DNA of 18,389 nt from a bacterium (GTDB lineage: Bacteria > Electryoneota > RPQS01): contig JAHIZR010000413.1 in NCBI GenBank assembly GCA_018814465.1, forward strand, positions 1-18,389. The letters run 5' to 3'. Shown one piece after another: positions 7,033-14,474 of the stretch. Position 1 is the stretch's first letter. The number at the start of each line of letters is the position of its first letter. Below the pieces are notes generated by a model. The model did no database searches. It had not been told where the DNA came from and worked only from the letters and a program-made list of their open reading frames with translations. The position numbers and the translations under genes were made by a program.

Positions 7033-7830
7033 ATGGTAAAATATAACCGGAACCCGATCCAACTCCGACCGCCGGTCTACTTTGTATCAGATGCTCATCT
7101 GGGAGCCGCGGATATCGAGGAACCCGCTCGTCAGATGGAGCGGCTGTTCGCACTGATTGAGCAAGTTCGCTCCGCAAGCGGTTCTTTGGTACTGGTCGGC
7201 GATATTTTTGATTTCTGGTTCGAGTGGAAACACGTCGTTCCCAAGCAATATTTCAGATTACTGCATCGACTTCGCACGCTGGTTGATGACGGGATTCAAG
7301 TGCATCTTTTCGCGGGCAACCACGATTTTCGCATTCATGGATTTCTGGAAAAAGAAGTAGGTATCATCACGCATCAGGACGGGGCGGTCTTGCAGATTGC
7401 AGAGTCATTGATTTTTGCATTTCACGGGGACGGCATACTGGCCCGAGATCATGGCTACCGTCTGCTGAAGCGAATTCTGCGCAACAGACTCTGTCAGTTT
7501 CTTTTTTCGTGGATTCATCCGGATCTCGGCATGCTGCTTGCGCGCGGAACCAGCAGAACCAGCCGCAATACAACCAAGGGAGATCCGCTGGAAGATGATG
7601 AATATATAGCATTCGCCCGCTCGAAATTCCGCGAAGGTTTTGACGGCGTGGTGATGGGACATGCCCATCGGCCGATGCAAATCGACGAAGATTCGAAGAC
7701 CTATATCAATCTGGGAGACTGGATTATTCACTACACCTTCGCAATTCACGATGGACTACGGTTCACCCTTGAGCGATTCAGTGATCATCCCGAATTGCAG
7801 CAGGACGCGAGCAGCCCGAGTATCGCCTGA
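7033..7830 (+). CDS. lpxH: UDP-2,3-diacylglucosamine diphosphatase (LpxH family)
   Basis: 265 residues, a little longer than the usual 240-280. LpxH cleaves UDP-2,3-diacylglucosamine to lipid X and UMP in lipid A synthesis, at the inner face of the cytoplasmic membrane. The metallophosphoesterase blocks are all present in order: SDAHLG (D20, H22), GDIFDFWFEW (D57), GNHDFRIHG (N96, H97), FHGDG (H131), and GHAHRP (H210, H212) followed by NLGDW. The insertion between blocks four and five is the hydrophobic, basic cap region (LLKRILRNRLCQFLFSW) expected for a lipid substrate. A stop codon at 7024-7026 in the same frame and the lack of other early start codons fix the ATG at 7033. The last base of its TGA is the first base of the next ATG (TGATG), so translation is coupled to the penicillin-binding protein. 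Confidence 0.9.
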   Translation: MVKYNRNPIQLRPPVYFVSDAHLGAADIEEPARQMERLFALIEQVRSASGSLVLVGDIFDFWFEWKHVVPKQYFRLLHRLRTLVDDGIQVHLFAGNHDFRIHGFLEKEVGIITHQDGAVLQIAESLIFAFHGDGILARDHGYRLLKRILRNRLCQFLFSWIHPDLGMLLARGTSRTSRNTTKGDPLEDDEYIAFARSKFREGFDGVVMGHAHRPMQIDEDSKTYINLGDWIIHYTFAIHDGLRFTLERFSDHPELQQDASSPSIA

Positions 7831-10019
7831 TGTCAGAATTTGATTCCCCACCTCCTCCCGAAAAGACAAAATACCATCGTTGGCGTATTTTCATCCTGCC
7901 GACGATTATCATTTTGATTCTGATCGTTGTCACCGGGAACCTGATCATCGGCAAGCTGATGGAAGGGGTGCCCTCGATTGAAGAGTTGGAGAATTTCGAT
8001 CCGCAGCTGACGACGCAAATCCTCGACCGCAACGGGGTACTGATCAAGCAGCTCTATACGCAGCGGCGCAGCTACACTCCGATCTCGGAAATTCCGCCCT
8101 GTGTGACGCAGGCTTTTCTGGCAATCGAAGATCATCGTTTCTACGAACACTGGGGATTTCGTCCTTTCGCCCTGATGATGGCCGTAGTAGAGAGCGCGAT
8201 TCGGTTTGATTTTCATCCGCGCGGAGCTTCCACCATTACTCAGCAGTTGGCGAAGAATCTCTATTTCGGTCCTCAGCGCAAGATTACCCGCAAACTCCGC
8301 GAGTTGCTGACCGCCATAGAAATCGAGCGCTACTACTCCAAGGATGAAATTTTGGAGATGTATCTGACGCTGACCTATTTCGGGGGCGGAGCGCACGGCA
8401 TTTCGGCGGCGGCCAACACTTACTTTTCGAAGCCGGTTTCCGAGCTGACGGTGAATGAAGCAGCGATTCTGGCGGCGATTCCGCGTTCGCCGACGCGCTA
8501 TAATCCGCTCAATTATCCGCAGAATACGCTGGTGCGCCGCGACGTCGTGTTGGGCAGGATGCTGGATGTCGGGTACATCACAAAGGCGGTCTACGACTCT
8601 CTGCGGGCCGAAGGGCTGAATCTGAATCCGTCCGCTGAGCACGGCGCGATTGGAATCGCTCCTTATTTTACGGAGAATGTGCGGCAGGAACTCAACAAGC
8701 TGGGACGCAGACTGAATGTCGATCCCTATCGGGACGGGCTGACGGTTCATACGACGCTGGATTCCCGCCTGCAATATTGCGTTGAGCAAGCAATCGCGGC
8801 TTCCCTGCCGGAACTGCAGGAACGCGTCAATATCGTGTTCAAGGAAGAATCGCTCGCGGATTACCTGAAAACACATTTTCCGGATTCGTCCTATGCCGCG
8901 CGGCGCCGCATGGCAGCCGACAGAGCTTTCGTGGATTCGCTCTCGGAAAAGGTGCTGCCGGTACAGGTGGCCTTTGTCGTGCTTGATCCCTCGAACGGGA
9001 ATATTCTGGCCATGGCGGGAGGGCGCAGCTTCGAAGAGTCGAAATGGAATCGCGCCACGCAAATGGCAAGACAGCCGGGATCCTGTTTCAAACCGTTTGT
9101 CTATGCCACGGTGCTTGACAAAGGCATCCCGATCACGACTCAGGTTTCCAATGAGGAATTAGTTGTTACGCTGCCGAGTGGTGAGATTTGGGATCCGCAG
9201 AATTTTTCCGGGGAATTCGGCGGCATGGTGGATCTGCGGGAGGCGATCAGCCGGTCATTGAATGTTGTCAGCGCGCGCCTGATCCGGGAATACACTTCTC
9301 CCGAGGAAGTCATCCACACCGCGCGCAAACTCGGCATCACGACCCGGCTTGATCCCTATGATGCGCTGGCGCTTGGCGCGTCCAGTGTGATTCCGCTCGA
9401 GATGGCCGCCGCTTATCAGGTCTTTCAAACACTTGGAATCTGGTCGCAGCCGATGTATATTACGTCTATTGACGACCAGTTGGGGCAGACCATCGAGCGC
9501 TACGGACCGGAACGCAAAGTCGTCATGTCCGAGGAAACCGCCTTTCTGATGCAAAACCTCCTGCAGTCGGTTACCAGCCCGCCGATCGGAACCGCGCGCG
9601 GACTGCGCATGCGTTTCGGCTATAATGGAACAGCCGGCGGCAAGACCGGCACAACGAATAACTATACGGATGCCTGGTTCATCGGTTTTACTCCTAACTT
9701 GGTCGCGGCGTGCTGGGTGGGACTTGATGATCCGGCGAAATCACTCGGCAAAGGTCAGGAAGGCTCGCGCGCCGCTCTGCCGATCTGGGCCAGATTCATT
9801 ATTGCCGCGCAGGACACCATGCAGTACCCCGAGGCTGATTTTCCGGTTCCGCCGGGGATCATCACCGAAGAAATCTGCGTAAAGAGCGACCAGCTTTCCA
9901 CGATTCATTGTCCGGCCACGCGCACCGAGTATTTTCTGCGCACGCAGGAAATGCCCGGTCCCTGCGAAATGCACTCGGGATTTCGCATGCCGAAAACGAA
10001 AAAGACCAAGCTATTCTAA
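7830..10019 (+). CDS. mrcA: Class A penicillin-binding protein (PBP1A family): glycosyltransferase and transpeptidase
   Basis: 729 residues. It polymerises lipid II into glycan strands and cross-links peptides in the periplasm. A short cytoplasmic tail is followed by one membrane anchor (about 20-42). The GT51 domain (about 60-260) shows IEDHRFYEHWG with catalytic E100, RGASTITQQLAKNLYF at 131-146, RKLRELLTAIEIERYYSKDEILEMYL with the second acidic centre near E163/E165, and the AAILAAIPRSPTRYNP block. The transpeptidase domain (about 380-665) has the nucleophile motif S418-C-F-K421, S476-L-N478, and K605-T-G-T608. The linker at 325-378 is short. The C-terminal tail carries three cysteines (683, 694, 712) and a basic end. 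It is the second gene of an operon that starts with lpxH. All catalytic residues are present. Confidence 0.95.
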   Translation: MSEFDSPPPPEKTKYHRWRIFILPTIIILILIVVTGNLIIGKLMEGVPSIEELENFDPQLTTQILDRNGVLIKQLYTQRRSYTPISEIPPCVTQAFLAIEDHRFYEHWGFRPFALMMAVVESAIRFDFHPRGASTITQQLAKNLYFGPQRKITRKLRELLTAIEIERYYSKDEILEMYLTLTYFGGGAHGISAAANTYFSKPVSELTVNEAAILAAIPRSPTRYNPLNYPQNTLVRRDVVLGRMLDVGYITKAVYDSLRAEGLNLNPSAEHGAIGIAPYFTENVRQELNKLGRRLNVDPYRDGLTVHTTLDSRLQYCVEQAIAASLPELQERVNIVFKEESLADYLKTHFPDSSYAARRRMAADRAFVDSLSEKVLPVQVAFVVLDPSNGNILAMAGGRSFEESKWNRATQMARQPGSCFKPFVYATVLDKGIPITTQVSNEELVVTLPSGEIWDPQNFSGEFGGMVDLREAISRSLNVVSARLIREYTSPEEVIHTARKLGITTRLDPYDALALGASSVIPLEMAAAYQVFQTLGIWSQPMYITSIDDQLGQTIERYGPERKVVMSEETAFLMQNLLQSVTSPPIGTARGLRMRFGYNGTAGGKTGTTNNYTDAWFIGFTPNLVAACWVGLDDPAKSLGKGQEGSRAALPIWARFIIAAQDTMQYPEADFPVPPGIITEEICVKSDQLSTIHCPATRTEYFLRTQEMPGPCEMHSGFRMPKTKKTKLF

Positions 10020-10053
10020 TAGAAGATTCTTTCAAGAGATATAAGGAGTCAAC

Positions 10054-11229
10054 ATGAAAGCCCTGCAAACGCGCCATCAGCGAGGCGGAGTGACCTTGGT
10101 CGTCACTATAGCGGTTGCGGTAATCGTCGCGGCCATACTGGTCGTGCATTTTCTTTCCCGCATGAAGCCGCCGGAAGTGAAAACGTTCCAGGAATTAGTG
10201 ACGCGAGTGGAAACGCTGAACTCACAGATCTCCGACAGAGAGCAGTCGATTCTCCAGTTGGTCAGCAAGTATAACGAATCTCACCCTGGAGGTGAAATCG
10301 ACACGACGGGCATGTCTTCGATGGGGATGTCCGATGATCAGGCGGAACTGCTGGCAGCGCGTGTCGCTGAAGAGAAGGATATTTCTTACCGGGGGATGCT
10401 GCAGGATATCATTGATTTGAATGCTGAGATCGGACGAATCGGGGATGAGATGGAAGAGATCAGGTCGCGGCTGCGTCCTCCGCACGCCGTGCAGGAAGGA
10501 GACAGCCATATTCGGATATCGCTCGATTTTCTGACGAGCGAAATCGGCTTGAGTGAGGAGGAAGCGCTGCGGCTGATTGAACGCGAAGCGATGATTCCCG
10601 AACTGATGCCCGGTTTTGAAGTCTGGAACTATTACGGCGAGGGAGTTTTCGGAACCTTTGTGACGCAGGGGACAGCTAAAGTCTCGCCCAACGAGTTGCG
10701 CCGGGCGACGAAGCGGAGAATCGATGCTGAACGGCAGAATCTGATTCAGGCGCGCAATCAGAAGCAGCAGGAAGTTGATGAACTCGAAGCCCGTAAGACG
10801 GAGCTTCTGCAGCAGCTTCGCAATCTGGAAGAAGAGCGGCAAGCGATGATGTCCCAGATGACGCAGATGGCGGAGTCCAATGACAGTCTTGCCGCGGAGC
10901 TGAATTCACTGCACTACTTTGCCGACACCTTCCGCAATCTGGAGCAAAGGGGGGCGATACGCAAGCCGGCGCTGGGCAAATGGCAAACGGGCGACATTCA
11001 GGCGGTTACACTGCACAGCGCAGTTGATTTGAGATTGGAAGATCGTTTTGTGGTTACGGCGTCGTCGGTCGGTTTGGAAAAAATCTCCAAGGTGCTGGTG
11101 TTTCCACGCTATTTCAAGGACAACAGCGATTATCGTGTCGAAATCAGCGATGATAAAACGAGCGCGACAGTTATTCTGCAGCGCCCGGAGAAATTCAGTT
11201 TGGCACAGTTGATCGTCGCGCTTAATTAG
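10054..11229 (+). CDS. Membrane-anchored coiled-coil protein of unknown function, envelope operon
   Basis: 391 residues with AAGGAG before the ATG, 34 bases after the PBP gene. A basic N-terminus is followed by one membrane helix (about 13-34), so most of the protein should be periplasmic. Heptad-rich helical stretches lie at about 45-72, 112-140 and, most clearly, 213-287 (Q-E-V-D-E-L-E-A-R-K-T-E-L-L-Q-Q-L). Between them is a small folded region (about 150-210) with GLSEEEALRLIE and MPGFEVWNYYGEGVFGTF. The C-terminal about 95 residues (297-391) look like a beta-rich domain. I recognise no family. Its position behind a PBP and lpxH suggests a scaffold or regulator of cell-wall synthesis; this is inference from context only. 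Confidence 0.82.
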   Translation: MKALQTRHQRGGVTLVVTIAVAVIVAAILVVHFLSRMKPPEVKTFQELVTRVETLNSQISDREQSILQLVSKYNESHPGGEIDTTGMSSMGMSDDQAELLAARVAEEKDISYRGMLQDIIDLNAEIGRIGDEMEEIRSRLRPPHAVQEGDSHIRISLDFLTSEIGLSEEEALRLIEREAMIPELMPGFEVWNYYGEGVFGTFVTQGTAKVSPNELRRATKRRIDAERQNLIQARNQKQQEVDELEARKTELLQQLRNLEEERQAMMSQMTQMAESNDSLAAELNSLHYFADTFRNLEQRGAIRKPALGKWQTGDIQAVTLHSAVDLRLEDRFVVTASSVGLEKISKVLVFPRYFKDNSDYRVEISDDKTSATVILQRPEKFSLAQLIVALN

Positions 11230-11274
11230 CGGAGGCAGAATGAAAGGTTAATACTCCTCGATTCAGCAGTAATG

Positions 11275-11301
11275 AAGAAGCCCGTTGATAGCGGGCTTCT
11301 T
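11275..11301. terminator. Bidirectional intrinsic terminator between convergent operons
   Basis: A perfect 10-bp stem (AAGAAGCCCG / CGGGCTTCTT) with a 7-base loop lies between the stop codon of the coiled-coil protein (11229) and the end of the PAP2 gene (11328). It ends in TTCTTT on the + strand and TTCTTC on the minus strand. The T-tracts are modest, but the position and stem are right for both directions. Confidence 0.75.
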
Positions 11302-11327
11302 TGCAAGAGAGAATCATTGTGGCTTTG

Positions 11328-11930
11328 TCAGTCGTCTTCATGGAGGACCCAGATTCGCAAGGGGTAGGCAATTCCGAGGGCGACCACGATGCCGAGCAAA
11401 TATCCGGCGGCGACATCGAGTGGGTAGTGGTGGCCAAGATAAACGCGGCTGTAACCGACACCGATGGCGATCACAATAAAGAGTGGGCTGGCTTGCGGAT
11501 AGAAATAGCTCCAGAAAACAGCCTGTCCGGCGATATTGGCGGCATGATTCGACGGGAACCCGTAGGAGGATTTGTATTCTGTCAATCCAAAGCGGTCCGT
11601 GTGAATCCACTTATCGTTGTCGACATCGTAGTAGTTGCAGCTGGGGACGACGTTACAAGGGCGAACTCTCTGCACGGCCGGTTTAATCAGCGTCGCGGAG
11701 ATCTGATCGGTTGCCGCTATGACCAGGAAGCAACTCAGCGCGATAAATTTGCCGTTGCGGTCGGTTTTAAAGAACCAGACAACCCAGGCAAGTCCCAACG
11801 GTATGGCCCAGAAGCGCATATCGGACAGGTACGGCATAAACAGGTTAAAGAACTCGCTTGAGAAGGAGATGTTAATCAGTTCGAAGACAGAACGGTCCCA
11901 AGCGGAAATCCATGATAATTCATGTCCCAA
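11328..11930 (-). CDS. PAP2 family membrane phosphatase (lipid phosphatase, possibly undecaprenyl-diphosphate phosphatase)
   Basis: 200 residues with about five hydrophobic segments. All three acid-phosphatase motifs are present: K83-x6-R90-P91, P126-S-N-H129, and S161-R162-x5-H168-x3-D172. The family removes phosphate from membrane lipids such as undecaprenyl diphosphate, phosphatidic acid or lipid A; the substrate cannot be told here. The only workable start is a TTG at 11930: an in-frame TGA lies two codons upstream, the two nearby ATGs are out of frame, and GGGAG stands about 8 bases before the TTG. It begins 15 bases after the stop of the histidine kinase gene, so it is the last gene of the signalling operon. 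Its C-terminus faces the PBP operon, and its product might recycle the carrier that PBP1A releases (inference). Confidence 0.88.
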   Translation of the reverse strand: MGHELSWISAWDRSVFELINISFSSEFFNLFMPYLSDMRFWAIPLGLAWVVWFFKTDRNGKFIALSCFLVIAATDQISATLIKPAVQRVRPCNVVPSCNYYDVDNDKWIHTDRFGLTEYKSSYGFPSNHAANIAGQAVFWSYFYPQASPLFIVIAIGVGYSRVYLGHHYPLDVAAGYLLGIVVALGIAYPLRIWVLHEDD

Positions 11931-11945
11931 AGTTCATTCTCCCGG

Positions 11946-13946
11946 TTAATTAGACCGAGTATTTGAGTCGGCAGGCTTAACATCATCTGCCTCGGATGCT
12001 TCCAACGAAAGCTTGGTGGGCAGGATCAGCCGGAACGTGCTCCCCCGCCCTTCTTTACTTTCCACCTGCATCTCACCGCCGTGCGAACGCACGATTTCCA
12101 AGCTGATGGACAGACCGAGACCGGTTCCGCGCGCGGAGTCTTTTGTTGTGTAGAAGGGGTCGAAGATCCGTTTCTCGACTTCTTCGGTCATACCGATTCC
12201 GGTATCTTCGATTTCGACGAATACGGACTGCTGGTCAGGGCTGACGCCGCCGCGGACTTTAATCATATTATTCTGATCGGAAGCAATCCCATTAGCTTCC
12301 GCATGCTGGCGATCGATGATGGCATCGCGAGCATTTTGCAGCAGATTAACCAATACCTGTTCAATCTGGTTTTTGGATGCTTTGATGACCGGCAGCGAGT
12401 CCGGGATCAGCATTTCGATATCGATATTTTCGAGTCGAATCTGTTCTCCCAGGATCGACATGGCTCCGCGGACGGCATCCGAGAGTTCCAGATCCTCGAA
12501 GTTGGTCGAGTCGATGTGAGTGAAGCCGCGCAGATGATTGATCGTGGTGGCCATACGGTCAACGGTTCCGCGGATTTTGCCGAGATTGGAGTGCAGGAGT
12601 TCGTCGGTCAGAGTGCCGTTTTTTTGCAGCAGGCGGATCAAATCTGCTGTGATCGAGATGACATTCAGGGGCTGCTTCATTTCGTGCGCGATACCGGCCG
12701 CCATTTCGCCTAAGGAAGCGAGCCGGGCGGAATGAAAGAGCTGCCGGTCTTTTTGCTGCAGTTCATTCGAGCGGGTCTTAACAACTTCCTCAAGGTGCGA
12801 GGTATAGTTTTGCAGGGTAGCTTCGAGCTGTTTCTGTTCGGTGATTTCAATGCCGATAATCAGTCGGCCGGCTTTACCGGGGCTTTCCCGCAAGCGGCGG
12901 GCGCTCCACGAGAAGATGCGGGTGGTGCCGTCACGGGTTGGCAGTTCTTCGACCATTCCGGAGACTTCTTCGCGGCTCTTATAATCGAAAACATCGGCGA
13001 GGCGGGAAGATTTATGTTTAGTGAAGCCGAGAAAGACCTTTTCAGCCTCGGATTGACTCATTCCCATGGTGTCTTCGGCAAACTTATTGAAGCGTTCGAG
13101 CCGGCCGTCTGAGCTGAAATAAGCAATCAGGACATCGGCGGTATCAAGCAGTCTTTGGGAGAATTCGATTTCTTCGGAAAGGCTTTTGGTTCGTTCTTCG
13201 ACTTTTTTTTCGAATTCCGTTGTCAGATTTTTAAGTTCGCTTTGCAGAGTTTTCTGTTCTGAGACATCGGAGATCGCGAGCAGGCGTCCGCCGCGGTCGT
13301 TTTTTGACTCGATATCAACTTGTTGAATGACAAGCCAGCGATCTTCGATCTGGATTTCGACAGAGGTTCGATGTTCAGTGGACAGGAGGCTGCGGGTTTT
13401 CGCGAATTCCGGCACGTTCCAGAGGATACGGCCGATGAGGGATACTCCGATTTTCCCCAGCATTTTTTGAGCGCCGGGAGTCATTTCGTAGACTTTGCCG
13501 TTTTCGGCGCACCAGATAAAGCCGACGGGCAGGTTTTCGAGCAGATACTGCCATCTGCTGGCGAAGGTTTGCAGGGAGATGCGGGAGTAGCTACGGTCGA
13601 GGATTTGTCCCAGATCAGGGAGGCGGAACGGTTTTTCGAGGAAATCGTCGGCTCCGAAGCGGAGCGCCTGGATGGCGAGTTTTTTTTCGCCGAAGGCGGT
13701 CATGAGGATGACCTGAATACCGGGGTCTTTGAGTTTGATTTCGCGGAGGATATCGAGGCCGTCTTTGCCGGGGATACGGATATCGCAGAGAACCGTACGG
13801 ATGCCGGGATTTGCGGAGAGAATGCGCAGTCCATCGTCCCCGTTCTGGGCGGAATAGGGCGTGATATCGCGTTCTCTACAAAACGCCGCGAGGCCTTCGT
13901 GAATGGCCTCGTCGTCGTCAATGATCAGCAGTTCTCGAGAGTTCAT
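11946..13946 (-). CDS. Hybrid sensor histidine kinase: REC-PAS-PAS-HisKA-HATPase
   Basis: 666 residues, soluble, no membrane helix. Order: receiver (about 4-122) with acidic pocket D10-D12, phosphoacceptor D55 (LCDIRIPG), T83 and K105; PAS (about 128-232); a coiled linker (235-262); second PAS (about 263-374, ends with EITEQKQLE); HisKA with H421 in SLGEMAAGIAHEMKQPLN; HATPase with N-box N538 (NLLQNARDAI), G1 DTGIGM (581-586), F-box FDPFYTT (595-601) and G2 GTGLGL (607-612). An N-terminal receiver ahead of PAS and kinase domains suggests that its kinase activity is set by another phosphodonor. It is the only complete kinase in the operon. The ATG at 13946 has no clear Shine-Dalgarno and overlaps the stop of an out-of-frame open stretch (see 13943-14072). 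Two A8 runs occur in Lys-Lys codons. Confidence 0.93.
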   Translation of the reverse strand: MNSRELLIIDDDEAIHEGLAAFCRERDITPYSAQNGDDGLRILSANPGIRTVLCDIRIPGKDGLDILREIKLKDPGIQVILMTAFGEKKLAIQALRFGADDFLEKPFRLPDLGQILDRSYSRISLQTFASRWQYLLENLPVGFIWCAENGKVYEMTPGAQKMLGKIGVSLIGRILWNVPEFAKTRSLLSTEHRTSVEIQIEDRWLVIQQVDIESKNDRGGRLLAISDVSEQKTLQSELKNLTTEFEKKVEERTKSLSEEIEFSQRLLDTADVLIAYFSSDGRLERFNKFAEDTMGMSQSEAEKVFLGFTKHKSSRLADVFDYKSREEVSGMVEELPTRDGTTRIFSWSARRLRESPGKAGRLIIGIEITEQKQLEATLQNYTSHLEEVVKTRSNELQQKDRQLFHSARLASLGEMAAGIAHEMKQPLNVISITADLIRLLQKNGTLTDELLHSNLGKIRGTVDRMATTINHLRGFTHIDSTNFEDLELSDAVRGAMSILGEQIRLENIDIEMLIPDSLPVIKASKNQIEQVLVNLLQNARDAIIDRQHAEANGIASDQNNMIKVRGGVSPDQQSVFVEIEDTGIGMTEEVEKRIFDPFYTTKDSARGTGLGLSISLEIVRSHGGEMQVESKEGRGSTFRLILPTKLSLEASEADDVKPADSNTRSN

Positions 13947-14072
13947 AGCGGAGTCAATATAGGGACAAATTCCATCAGATTCAAGCGCAACTGGGCCACT
14001 TTCAGCAGTTGGACGGGATCGGGGAAGCGAGTCGGTCCGGCTGCTTGGCCGTGCCCTGCGCGTTCAGTTAGC
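13943..14072 (-). other. Intergenic segment holding an open frame whose stop overlaps the kinase start (ATGA)
   Basis: Between the single receiver gene and the kinase gene, one minus-strand frame stays open for about 43 codons, ending in LLKVAQLRLNLMEFVPILTPL-type sequence. Its TGA (13943-13945) overlaps the kinase ATG. This frame joins the receiver gene in the +1 register at an A6 run near its 3' end. It could be a lost or frameshifted C-terminal extension, a short coupling peptide starting at the ATG about 30 bases before the stop, or chance. No ribosome site supports an independent start. Confidence 0.25.
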
Positions 14073-14438
14073 TCAGAGGAATTTTTTGACCAGGCTGTCA
14101 ATGGCTTCCAAGGAGAACGGTTTTTCCAGGAATCCGTCGGCGCGCGCCGTTTTGTCGGCAAAGAATCTGCGGAAATGGGCGAATCCGGTAATAAAGACGA
14201 CCGGCAGATCGGCGTTGATACGTTTCACGGCTCGCAGCAGTTGGAAGCCGTTCATAAGCGGCATATGGATGTCGGTGATGATCATTTCAGGCGCATCGGC
14301 GAGCACCATCTCGAGCGCTTTCTGTCCGTTTTCGGCTCCAATCCCTTCGTAGCCTGAAAACTTCAGGAAGTTGATCAGGAGATCACGAATGACCTCATCA
14401 TCATCGACAACCAGAACTTTTTTCTTGAGTGTTTCCAT
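14073..14438 (-). CDS. Single-domain response regulator (receiver only)
   Basis: 121 residues, one complete receiver: acidic residues D12-D14 (VLVVDDDEVIRDLL), phosphoacceptor D56 (IITDIHMP), T84 (VVFITG) and K106 (FLEKPFS). There is no output domain, so it should act as a phosphorelay intermediate or by binding a partner, like CheY or Spo0F. GAGGA stands about 5 bases before the ATG. It sits between the DHp-only protein (36 bases upstream) and the hybrid kinase, which makes a relay with either plausible. An A6 run near its 3' end precedes an alternative open frame that would extend the protein by about 43 residues. Confidence 0.9.
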   Translation of the reverse strand: METLKKKVLVVDDDEVIRDLLINFLKFSGYEGIGAENGQKALEMVLADAPEMIITDIHMPLMNGFQLLRAVKRINADLPVVFITGFAHFRRFFADKTARADGFLEKPFSLEAIDSLVKKFL

Positions 14439-14474
14439 GGAATCCTCTTGCGATTTGAGGCTATGATAAAATAT

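Noticed and set aside
6812..7177. 121-codon minus-strand frame overlapping lpxH
   Set aside because: Overlaps the start of lpxH and the small membrane protein gene; no ribosome site or motif.
7833..9062. 409-codon open frame on the minus strand within the PBP gene
   Set aside because: It lies wholly antisense to a well-supported class A PBP with all catalytic motifs. The translation is rich in Arg, His and Gln with no domain pattern, as expected from a mirrored coding frame.
10222..10842. 206-codon minus-strand frame within the coiled-coil protein gene
   Set aside because: Antisense to a gene with a good ribosome site and operon position; no family pattern.
11301..11861. 186-codon + strand frame antisense to the PAP2 gene
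   Set aside because: The PAP2 frame carries all three phosphatase motifs; the + strand frame has no start signal and begins in the terminator.
12081..12713. 210-codon + strand frame antisense to the kinase ATPase domain
   Set aside because: Shadow of a strongly supported coding region; composition rich in Asp and Phe with no known motif.
13320..14357. 345-codon open frame on the + strand across the kinase and receiver genes
   Set aside because: Antisense to the receiver part of the hybrid kinase and to the single receiver; no ribosome site and no recognisable family.
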